From Frankiaceae bacterium (GTDB taxonomy: Bacteria > Actinomycetota > Actinomycetes > JAFAQI01): DNA of 33,094 bases. A program made the position numbers and the translations under genes. Numbering within the stretch: position 1 is the stretch's first letter; each line of letters opens with the position of its first letter. The notes under the pieces are model-generated. The model saw nothing but the letters and a program-made list of their open reading frames with translations. It did not search any database and was not told where the DNA came from. Shown here piece after piece: positions 1 through 5,745 of this stretch. Where the stretch lies: NCBI GenBank assembly GCA_030840525.1, contig JAVEEI010000195.1, positions 1-33,094 of the forward strand, in the 5' to 3' direction.

Positions 1-634
1 CACCGGACGCACGCTCGCGGATCTGCGTGTCGTTGTCAGCGGCGCCGGCGCAGCGGGCGTCGCGTGCACGAAGATCCTGCTCGAGGCAGGGATCGGCGAC
101 GTGGCGATCGCAGACAGCAAGGGTCTGCTGCACGAGGGCCGCTGTGGCATGACGGCGGTCAAGATGGAGATGGCCGGGCTGACCAACAAGGTCGGTCTCG
201 TCGGCACCATCGAGGAGGCGCTCGACGGGGCCGACGTCTACATCGGCGTCTCGTCGGGCAAGGTCGCCGACGAGGCCGTGGCCACGATGGCGAAGGACGC
301 GATCATCTTCGCTCTCGCCAACCCCAACCCGGAGATCCATCCGGACGTCGGCCGCAAGTACGCGCGGGTCATGGCGACCGGGCGCAGCGACTTTCCCAAC
401 CAGATCAACAACGTGCTCGCGTTCCCCGGTGTGTTCCGGGGTGCGCTCGACGTGCGCGCCGCCTCGATCACCGAGGGGATGAAGCTCGCCGCCGCCGAGG
501 CCATCGCGGCCGTCGTCGGCGACGACCTCGCGGAGGAGTACGTCGTACCGAGCGTGTTCGACGAGCGGGTCGGGCCGGCGGTCGCGTCCGCCGTCTCGGC
601 GGCCGCGCGGGCGGACGGCGTCGCCCGCCGCTGA
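1..634 (+). CDS. NAD(P)-dependent malic enzyme, C-terminal part (5' end outside window)
   Basis: About 210 codons are present, open at the left edge in frame 2 and ending with TGA at 634. Malic enzymes oxidatively decarboxylate malate to pyruvate and CO2 in the cytoplasm. Near the window start a Rossmann dinucleotide-binding turn is visible (VVSGAGAAGVA), followed by IADSKGLLHEGR. The family's C-terminal signature comes later: FALANPNPEI, then a segment containing GRSDFPNQINNVLAFPG and FRGALDVRA. The end (YVVPSVFDERVGPAVASAV) also fits bacterial NAD-type malic enzymes of roughly 400-480 residues, so about half is missing. The substrate and metal-binding N-terminal domain lies outside the window, and NAD versus NADP preference cannot be decided. 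The next gene starts 25 nt downstream but has its own promoter-like box. Confidence 0.93.
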   Translation, partial: TGRTLADLRVVVSGAGAAGVACTKILLEAGIGDVAIADSKGLLHEGRCGMTAVKMEMAGLTNKVGLVGTIEEALDGADVYIGVSSGKVADEAVATMAKDAIIFALANPNPEIHPDVGRKYARVMATGRSDFPNQINNVLAFPGVFRGALDVRAASITEGMKLAAAEAIAAVVGDDLAEEYVVPSVFDERVGPAVASAVSAAARADGVARR

Positions 635-646
635 CCCCGCGCTGGT

Positions 647-652
647 TAGGGT
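647..652 (+). promoter_or_regulatory. Possible -10 box for a leaderless transcript of the oxidoreductase gene
   Basis: TAGGGT (TANNNT pattern) ends 7 nt before the ATG at 660. No Shine-Dalgarno sequence precedes that ATG. A transcript starting at or next to the ATG would be leaderless. No good -35 hexamer is visible 16-18 nt upstream, so this is weak. Confidence 0.25.
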
Positions 653-659
653 CGGGTGC

Positions 660-1628
660 ATGCTCGCCGCCTACGCCGCCCGCGTCTCGGCCGACGACCC
701 GCTGTCCGCGCTCGAGGTCGGCGAGCGGCCGGAGCCGGAGAAGCGCGACGGCTGGACGACGGTCACCGTCAAAGCCGCGTCGCTCAACCATCACGACCTG
801 TTCGCGCTGCGCGGCGTCGCTCTGTCCGCCGACCAGACGCCGATGATCCTCGGCGGCGACGCGGCCGGCATCGACGAGAACGGCAACGAGGTCGTCGTGC
901 ACTCGGTCATCGGCGACCCCGACGCCGGCGGCGGCGACGAGACGCTCGACCCGCGCCGCTCGCTGCTGTCGGAGCGGTACGACGGAACCCTCGCCGAGCT
1001 TGTCTCGGTGCCGCGGCGCAACCTCGTGCCGAAGCCGGCCGAGCTGTCGTTCGAGCAGGCCGCGTGCCTGCCGACGGCGTGGCTGACGGCGTACAAGATG
1101 TTGTTCTCCCGCGCCGGTGTGCGGCCGGGTGACACGGTCCTGGTGCAGGGCGCCGGCGGCGGCGTCGCGACCGCGGCGATCGCGCTCGGGCGCGCGGCCG
1201 GGCTGCGGGTCTGGGCGACCAGCCGGCACGAGTCCAAGCGGGCGCGCGCGGTGGAGCTCGGCGCGGACGAGGTGTTCGAGTCGGGCGCGAAGCTGCCGGG
1301 AAAGGTCGACGCGGTGCTGGAGAGCGTCGGCGCGGCGACCTGGCAGCACTCGCTGCGGTCGGTGCGCCCCGGCGGGCGGATCGTCGTGTGCGGCGCCACC
1401 AGCGGCTACACCGTGGAGACCGACCTGCCGCGGGTGTTCTTCACCCAGGTCGACATCCTCGGCTCGACGATGGGTACCCGCGGCGAGTTGGCGTCGTTGC
1501 TCGCTTTTCTCGCCGGGTCGGGGGCGCGGCCGGTGATCGACAGCACGTTCCCGCTCGCCGACGCGCGGGCCGGTTTCGCGCGGTTGCTGGAAGATGGGCT
1601 GTTCGGCAAGGTCGTGTTGGTGCCGTAA
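660..1628 (+). CDS. Zinc-independent MDR-family NADPH:quinone oxidoreductase / alcohol dehydrogenase-like protein
   Basis: 322 residues, the normal size for quinone oxidoreductase (QOR)-like members of the medium-chain dehydrogenase/reductase superfamily. The N-terminal GroES-like half contains SLNHHDLFALRG and a degenerate substrate region. The Cys/His ligands of catalytic and structural zinc found in true alcohol dehydrogenases are absent. The Rossmann half has the nucleotide-binding motif GAGGGVATAA (about residues 162-171), then ATSRHESKRARAVELGADEV and RPGGRIVVCGATSG. It probably reduces a quinone, enone or similar carbonyl with NADPH in the cytosol; the substrate is unknown. The ATG at 660 matches the usual start of the family. 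It is followed 15 nt later by a secreted dehydrogenase with its own ribosome binding site, so the two need not be functionally linked. Confidence 0.85.
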   Translation: MLAAYAARVSADDPLSALEVGERPEPEKRDGWTTVTVKAASLNHHDLFALRGVALSADQTPMILGGDAAGIDENGNEVVVHSVIGDPDAGGGDETLDPRRSLLSERYDGTLAELVSVPRRNLVPKPAELSFEQAACLPTAWLTAYKMLFSRAGVRPGDTVLVQGAGGGVATAAIALGRAAGLRVWATSRHESKRARAVELGADEVFESGAKLPGKVDAVLESVGAATWQHSLRSVRPGGRIVVCGATSGYTVETDLPRVFFTQVDILGSTMGTRGELASLLAFLAGSGARPVIDSTFPLADARAGFARLLEDGLFGKVVLVP

Positions 1629-1643
1629 CGAAGGAGTGGTGTC

Positions 1644-2858
1644 ATGCGCCGGTTCCGCGCTTCCGCGGTCGTCGTCGGTCTGGTGGCGACGCTGGCCGGT
1701 TACGCGCCGGCGGGTGCACTCGCCGGCGCGACGTACACCGCCTCACAGGTGAGCGTCGGCCTCGTCACGGTCGGGAGCGGCTTCACGAACCCGACGTACG
1801 TCACGTCCGCTCGCGACGGTCTCGGCCGGCTGTTCGTGGTGGAGCAGCGCGGCCTGGTGAAGGTGTTCGCGCGCGGGCGGACGCAGAGCGCGGCCTACCT
1901 CGACCTGCGCACGCGAGTCGCCACTGGCGGCAACGAGCAAGGCTTGCTGAGCATCGTGTTCCACCCGTCGTTCCAGACCCGGCCGTATGTGTTTGCGGCC
2001 TACACGCGCAAGAGCGACGGCGCGCTGGTGGTCTCGCGCTTCACCGCGCGGTCGTATCAGAGCTCGACGGTGCTCGCGTCGACCGAGCGCGTGTTGCTGG
2101 TGGCGCCGCACCCGAACCAGACCAACCACAACGGCGGGCAGCTGCAGTTCGGGCCGGTCGACCACTACCTCTACATCGGCACCGGCGACGGGGGTGGTGG
2201 CGGCGACCCGTACCGGAACGCGGAGAACTTCTCGTCGCTGATCGGCAAGATCCTGCGGATCAATGTGGACACGTCGTGCAGCGGCCGGCCGTACTGCATC
2301 CCGTCGACGAACCCGTTCGCGAAGTCGACGTCGACGCGAATCCGCAAAGAGATCTTCGACTACGGCCTGCGCAACCCGTGGCGGTTCTCCTTCGACCGCA
2401 ACGACCACACGATGTGGATCGGCGACGTGGGGCAGGACAAGTACGAAGAGATCGACCACGCGACGGCGGTCGGCGGGCGCGACTTCGGCTGGTCGTGCAA
2501 GGAAGCGTTCACGACGTACAACTCCAACGCGTGCACGATCAACGGGCACACGCGTAGCTGGGTGCACCCGACCGCGGGGTACAGCCACGGCACGAACGAC
2601 TCGATCGGCTGCGCGGTCATCGGCGGGTATGCGTACCGGGGACCGACGTACCCGTGGGCCGGCGGCCTGTACGTCTTCACCGACTACTGCTCGGCGACGA
2701 TCTGGACGACCGGTCACACCCGCAACAACGTCTACTCGACAGCGGTGACCGGGCATGGCAGCGGCAACCCGACCGGGTTCGGCGAGAGCGACAACGGCGA
2801 CCTCTACCTGGTGAACCAGAACGGCAACCTCTACCGCGTGACGTTCACGAAGCGCTGA
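1644..2858 (+). CDS. Secreted PQQ-dependent sugar dehydrogenase (glucose/sorbosone dehydrogenase family)
   Basis: 404 residues. A Shine-Dalgarno AAGGAG at 1631-1636 sets the ATG. An N-terminal signal peptide (basic MRRFR, hydrophobic core, likely cleavage near ALA-GATY) sends it out of the cell. The rest is a six-bladed beta-propeller of the soluble aldose sugar dehydrogenase/GSDH type (YliI-like). Family motifs are FVVEQRGLVKVF, NEQGLLSIVFHP, NHNGGQLQFGP followed by YLYIGTGDGGGGGDP, GKILRINVD, YGLRNPWRFSFD, and WIGDVGQDKYEEID. Relatives use PQQ and calcium to oxidise sugar aldehydes or aldoses and pass electrons to quinones or other acceptors. No PQQ biosynthesis gene is in the window. Four Cys in the middle (near residues 212, 217, 291 and 299) could form disulfides. 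A hairpin follows the stop codon. Confidence 0.9.
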   Translation: MRRFRASAVVVGLVATLAGYAPAGALAGATYTASQVSVGLVTVGSGFTNPTYVTSARDGLGRLFVVEQRGLVKVFARGRTQSAAYLDLRTRVATGGNEQGLLSIVFHPSFQTRPYVFAAYTRKSDGALVVSRFTARSYQSSTVLASTERVLLVAPHPNQTNHNGGQLQFGPVDHYLYIGTGDGGGGGDPYRNAENFSSLIGKILRINVDTSCSGRPYCIPSTNPFAKSTSTRIRKEIFDYGLRNPWRFSFDRNDHTMWIGDVGQDKYEEIDHATAVGGRDFGWSCKEAFTTYNSNACTINGHTRSWVHPTAGYSHGTNDSIGCAVIGGYAYRGPTYPWAGGLYVFTDYCSATIWTTGHTRNNVYSTAVTGHGSGNPTGFGESDNGDLYLVNQNGNLYRVTFTKR

Positions 2859-2899
2859 CCGCCGCGCGGCTCGGCTACGGCGGCGGCGCGCGCGGGGAC

Positions 2900-2943
2900 T
2901 TGTCCGCACCACGCCAGGCCCGAGCCTGGGCTGGTCCGGACAA
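2900..2943 (+). terminator. Hairpin downstream of the sugar dehydrogenase
   Basis: Two 20-nt arms (2900-2919 and 2924-2943) pair at 17 of 20 positions around a 4-nt loop (ccga), 41 nt after the stop codon at 2858. There is no U-tract, which is common in actinobacterial terminators. It separates the dehydrogenase from the small-protein genes that follow. Confidence 0.55.
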
Positions 2944-3021
2944 CTCGCCGGCAGGACTTCCCGGCCGGGCGCAGAAGTCGGCCGTGGTCGATGTCTCGGA
3001 TGCCTACCGCGGAGGCCGTAC

Positions 3022-3192
3022 ATGCGCAAGCTCATCGCCACCCTGTCCACGCTCGTCATGCTCGCCGGCGGTGTCGTCGCGACGCTCGCCGAGTCCGCCA
3101 CGCCGGCGACCGGCGCGCTCGTGTGCGCCCAGCCGTTCGACCCGACCGTGCGGTACGTCGTCAACACGGTCTGCTCGAAGTTCGGGCCCTGA
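3022..3192 (+). CDS. Small secreted peptide of unknown function (56 aa)
   Basis: A short gene with a clear GGAGG Shine-Dalgarno at 3011-3015, 6 nt before the ATG. The N-terminus MRKLIATLSTLVMLAGGV is a textbook signal peptide with probable cleavage after an Ala near residue 23-30. The mature peptide would be only about 25-30 residues and contains two Cys (CAQPFDPTVRYVVNTVC), spaced so that one disulfide loop of 16 residues is possible. It ends KFGP. I do not recognise a family. It opens a run of four small exported proteins, two of them with lipoprotein-like signals. Third positions are strongly GC, supporting real coding. Confidence 0.65.
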   Translation: MRKLIATLSTLVMLAGGVVATLAESATPATGALVCAQPFDPTVRYVVNTVCSKFGP

Positions 3193-3259
3193 CAGTTCGG
3201 AGAAACTGAACCGCTCGGCTGCCGAAACCGTATGTAAGGCGACGGAAGGAGAGCGCCCC

Positions 3260-3475
3260 ATGCGCAACCGGTTGCTGGTGGTTCTCGCGGGTCTGGTCTT
3301 CGCCCCGACGGTTCTGGTCGCATGTGGCTCGTCCTCGTCGTCGCCTCATCCACCGGGCTCGGGCGGCAACGGCGGAGGTTCGACCGCTGCCTGCACGATC
3401 CCGCAGAACAACGGCGGGGATCATGATGCAGACAACAACGGCGGCCCCGACGATGGCGACGGCTGCGACCGGTAA
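3260..3475 (+). CDS. Small Gly/Asn/Asp-rich lipoprotein (71 aa)
   Basis: The ATG at 3260 is preceded by GGAAGGAGAG (3243-3252), a good ribosome binding site. The signal sequence MRNRLLVVLAGLVFAPTV ends in a strong lipobox, LVAC, with lipidated Cys at residue 22. After it come a Ser run, a Gly-rich linker and a short C-terminal segment rich in Asp, Asn and Gly (GGDHDADNNGGPDDGDGCDR). This resembles the D-x-D-x-D/N-G spacing of calcium-binding loops and thrombospondin type 3 repeats. Two further Cys (CTIP near residue 45 and CDR at the end) could pair. It is probably anchored on the outer face of the membrane. The 3' end overlaps the next gene in another frame by about 50 nt. The function is unknown. 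Confidence 0.65.
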   Translation: MRNRLLVVLAGLVFAPTVLVACGSSSSSPHPPGSGGNGGGSTAACTIPQNNGGDHDADNNGGPDDGDGCDR

Positions 3476-3905
3476 GACCGCGTCGCTGCTCGCGCTCGGC
3501 CTGCGGCCGGTGCCGCGGACCGCTTCTCGCGGCGTACGCCGAGCGACGGTCGCTGGCATCGTGTTCGGTGCCGCGATGGTCGCGACGTCCGCGGCGATCC
3601 ACCTGCACCTGTGGCGGATCGGCTACCGGCACATCAGCGAGATCGGCCCCGCCTTCCTGTTCCAGTGGGCGTCCGGCTTCGTCCTCGCCGCGGTCCTACT
3701 CGCCTGGCGGCGGCTGGCCGTCGTCGCCGCCGGCTTCGCGTTCTGCGCCGGCAGCGTCGTCGCTCTCGTGCTGTCGGCCACGGTCGGCTTCCTCGGGCTG
3801 CACGACGGTCTCGACGTGCCGTGGGCCGACTGGTCGCTAGCAAGCGAGTCGGCCGGCGCGTTCGTGCTCGCGGTCTGCGCGGGCGTCATGCTGCGGCGGC
3901 GATGA
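3423..3905 (+). CDS. Small integral membrane protein (about 160 aa), unknown function
   Basis: Four hydrophobic segments are visible: one around TVAGIVFGAAMVATSAAIHL, a second at FLFQWASGFVLAAVLLAW, a third at LAVVAAGFAFCAGSVVALVL, and a last one at SAGAFVLAVCAGVML before an RRR end. The arrangement resembles small four-helix membrane proteins that follow actinobacterial lipoproteins; no domain is recognised. Starts are possible at the double ATG 3423/3426 (purine-rich ggcgggga just upstream) or at ATG 3453. I give the longest, and all of them overlap the lipoprotein gene. The stop TGA (3903-3905) overlaps the ATG of the next gene as ATGA, so the two are probably translationally coupled. Confidence 0.7.
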   Translation: MMQTTTAAPTMATAATGKTASLLALGLRPVPRTASRGVRRATVAGIVFGAAMVATSAAIHLHLWRIGYRHISEIGPAFLFQWASGFVLAAVLLAWRRLAVVAAGFAFCAGSVVALVLSATVGFLGLHDGLDVPWADWSLASESAGAFVLAVCAGVMLRRR

Positions 3906-4420
3906 CCCGCGGCGCCCTCTCGCTTCTACTCTGCGTGGCGGTGACGGCCGCTGCCGGTGCCGGCTGCGGGGGCGGAACCGCGCCGCGGCTCGACAAGCTC
4001 GGCCTTCCGCTCGACCGGCCCGTGACCCAGCAAGAGGTACGCCGGCTGCCGGACGCGTCACTTCGTTACCCGGGCTCGGCCGTCGTACGGGTCGTCGGGT
4101 CGGACGAGCGCAAGCAGGTCGGCGAGCACGAGCCGGACCCCGCGTTCGCGGGCGCCGTCGCGATCGCGCCGGTGTCCGTCGACGTATTGCTCGCGTGGTA
4201 CGACCACCAGCTGACCGCCCGCGGCTACCGCCGGGCGACCTACTACAAGCTCGCCGGCCAGCCGACCGGCCGCGCGTGGACCGCGCCGGGCAACCGCGAG
4301 CAGGTGCAGGTCGGCGTGTACGCGGCGGGCAGCGCGGCCACTGGGCCGGTGCCGGCCGGGCACGTCGGCTACGAGGCCATCCTCGTCAACTACCGGGCGA
4401 CCGGGCCGCCACCGCCGTAA
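3902..4420 (+). CDS. Putative exported (possibly lipo-) protein of unknown function (172 aa)
   Basis: It begins at the ATGA overlap with the membrane protein gene. The N-terminus MTRGALSLLLCVAVTAAAGAG is a signal sequence followed by Cys at residue 22 and a Gly run. The lipobox is weak because Gly, not Leu/Val, sits at -3, so lipidation is likely but not certain. The mature part has an alpha/beta look (RYPGSAVVRVVGSDERKQ, VSVDVLLAWYDHQLTARGYR, EQVQVGVYAAGS). The phrase with WYDHQLTARGYRR resembles small extracytoplasmic proteins in which a 'WY...L...GW/GY' helix follows a strand. I do not recognise the family. It ends in PPPP. It is coupled to the upstream membrane protein and lies 24 nt before bioB, though no functional tie to biotin is evident. 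Confidence 0.75.
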   Translation: MTRGALSLLLCVAVTAAAGAGCGGGTAPRLDKLGLPLDRPVTQQEVRRLPDASLRYPGSAVVRVVGSDERKQVGEHEPDPAFAGAVAIAPVSVDVLLAWYDHQLTARGYRRATYYKLAGQPTGRAWTAPGNREQVQVGVYAAGSAATGPVPAGHVGYEAILVNYRATGPPPP

Positions 4421-4444
4421 CCCGCCGCGAGGCGGCGCGAGAAG

Positions 4445-5458
4445 ATGTCCGGCATGCCGACGTACGACGTGATCGAGACCGCGAGAGAACAGGTCCTTGC
4501 CAACGGAGTCGGGCTGGACGAGGCGGACGTGCTGCGCTGCCTCGAGCTGCCCGACGATGCACTCGACGAGCTGCTCGACGTCGCGCACCAGGTACGCCGT
4601 CGCTGGTGCGGCGACGCGGTCGAGGTCGAGGGCATCGTGTCGGTCAAGACCGGCGGCTGCCCGGAGGACTGTCACTTCTGCTCGCAGTCCGGCCAGTTCA
4701 CCTCCCCGGTCCGCGCGGTGTGGCTCGACATTCCCGGGCTCGTCACGGCCGCGCGGGAAACGCGAGCGACCGGTGCGACCGAGTTCTGCATCGTCGCGGC
4801 GGTGCGCGGCCCGGACGACCGGTTGCTCGGGCAGGTACGCGACGCCATCGAGGCGATCCGCGCCGACGGCAACGACGTGCAGATCGCGTGCAGTCTCGGC
4901 ATGCTCACGCCGGCACAGGTGGAGACGCTGGTCGAGATGGGCGTGCACCGCTACAACCACAACCTCGAAACCGCGCGCTCGTACTTCCCGTCGGTCGTGA
5001 CGACGCACACGTGGGAAGAGCGCTGGTCGACGCTCGAGCTTGTCCGCGACGCCGGCATGGAGGTCTGCTGCGGCGGCATCGTCGGCATGGGGGAGACCCG
5101 CGCGCAGCGGGCCGAGTTCGCCGCGCAACTCGCGGCGCTGCGGCCCGACGAGGTCCCGCTGAACTTCCTCGACCCGCGGCCGGGCACGCCGTTCGGCGAC
5201 ATGGCACCGCTCGGCCCGGCCGAGGCGCTGAAGACGATCGCGGCGTTCCGGCTCGCGTTGCCGCGAACCATCCTGCGGTTCGCCGGCGGCCGCGAGCTGA
5301 CCCTCGGCGACCTCGGCACCCGCTCCGGCCTGCTCGGCGGGATCAACGCGATCATCGTCGGCAACTACCTGACGACGCTCGGCCGCCAGCCGGACGAGGA
5401 CATCGCGCTGCTCGGTGAGCTGAGCATGCCGATCAAGGCGCTCTCCGCCGCGCTGTGA
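4445..5458 (+). CDS. bioB: Biotin synthase (radical SAM)
   Basis: 337 residues. BioB inserts sulfur into dethiobiotin to give biotin, using a [4Fe-4S] cluster with S-adenosylmethionine and a second, sacrificial Fe-S cluster. The radical SAM motif C-x3-C-x2-C is at Cys72, Cys76 and Cys79 ([11 protein letters not shown]). Further family signatures are [13 protein letters not shown], the Cys-rich strand [27 protein letters not shown], and [16 protein letters not shown], which carries the conserved Arg near the second cluster. The sequence is of the actinobacterial type. ATG 4445 and ATG 4454 are both possible starts; only a weak GAGAAG precedes the first. A small Cys-rich gene follows at once. 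No other bio gene is in the window. Confidence 0.97.
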   Translation: MSGMPTYDVIETAREQVLANGVGLDEADVLRCLELPDDALDELLDVAHQVRRRWCGDAVEVEGIVSVKTGGCPEDCHFCSQSGQFTSPVRAVWLDIPGLVTAARETRATGATEFCIVAAVRGPDDRLLGQVRDAIEAIRADGNDVQIACSLGMLTPAQVETLVEMGVHRYNHNLETARSYFPSVVTTHTWEERWSTLELVRDAGMEVCCGGIVGMGETRAQRAEFAAQLAALRPDEVPLNFLDPRPGTPFGDMAPLGPAEALKTIAAFRLALPRTILRFAGGRELTLGDLGTRSGLLGGINAIIVGNYLTTLGRQPDEDIALLGELSMPIKALSAAL

Positions 5459-5483
5459 CGCATTGCGCGCTGTGACGCATTGC
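5450..5483. repeat. 17-bp perfect tandem duplication across the bioB stop / bsaP start
   Basis: The unit gcgctgtgacgcattgc occurs twice head to tail (5450-5466 and 5467-5483). Each copy contains GTGA. The first copy holds the bioB stop codon (TGA 5456-5458) and a now useless GTG. The second copy holds the GTG that begins the downstream frame. Removing one copy restores a simple 4-nt GTGA stop-start overlap. Confidence 0.95.
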
Positions 5484-5648
5484 GCCCGGTGCGGCGAGCC
5501 GACGACCGCGCCGCATCCGCGCTGCGCCGAACTGCTGCGGCTGGAACCCCCGCGCTACTGCGCGGAGTGCGGCCGGCGGATGGTCGTCCAGGTCACGCCG
5601 ACGTCGTGGGTGGCCCGGTGCTCGCGGCACGGCGAGGTCCGGCCGTAA
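5472..5648 (+). CDS. bsaP: Biotin synthase auxiliary protein BsaP-like, Cys-rich (58 aa)
   Basis: A 58-residue protein immediately after bioB with six Cys at residues 4, 7, 18, 30, 33 and 50: CARC, then RYCAECGRR, then RCSRHG. The segment [18 protein letters not shown] fits what I recall of BsaP. BsaP is the small iron-sulfur protein encoded next to bioB in mycobacteria and other actinobacteria, and is required there for BioB turnover. The match is by memory of motif and gene position, not a search. The GTG at 5472 is chosen because deleting one copy of the 17-bp tandem duplication would place exactly this GTG in a GTGA overlap with bioB. A TTG at 5463 in the same frame is an alternative. Translation probably relies on ribosomes finishing bioB. 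Confidence 0.8.
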   Translation: MTHCARCGEPTTAPHPRCAELLRLEPPRYCAECGRRMVVQVTPTSWVARCSRHGEVRP

Positions 5649-5710
5649 CGCATTCGGCGACCAAGCCGGACGAACCGGCGCACAACCCCCGGTGCTCATC
5701 ACGGATAACG

Positions 5711-5739
5711 CGGACGCCGGGTCCGGTGAGTCGTATAAC
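5711..5739 (+). promoter_or_regulatory. Promoter for the eCIS-core gene, probably leaderless
   Basis: The -10 box TATAAC (5734-5739) is 17 nt after CGGACG (5711-5716), which keeps the GAC core of TTGACA. Exactly 6 nt separate the -10 from the ATG at 5746, placing transcription start at the initiation codon. No Shine-Dalgarno is present, which fits a leaderless mRNA. It suggests this module is transcribed independently of bioB-bsaP. Confidence 0.55.
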
Positions 5740-5745
5740 GAGCAC

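Noticed and set aside
1743-3632. 629-codon open frame on the minus strand opposite the sugar dehydrogenase
   Set aside because: Composition is that of a GC-rich antisense shadow; the plus strand holds clear genes with signal peptides and ribosome binding sites.
5692-5745. Earlier GTG start for the eCIS-core protein
   Set aside because: The strong TATAAC box lies inside this segment, 6 nt before ATG 5746, and the extra residues add nothing family-like.
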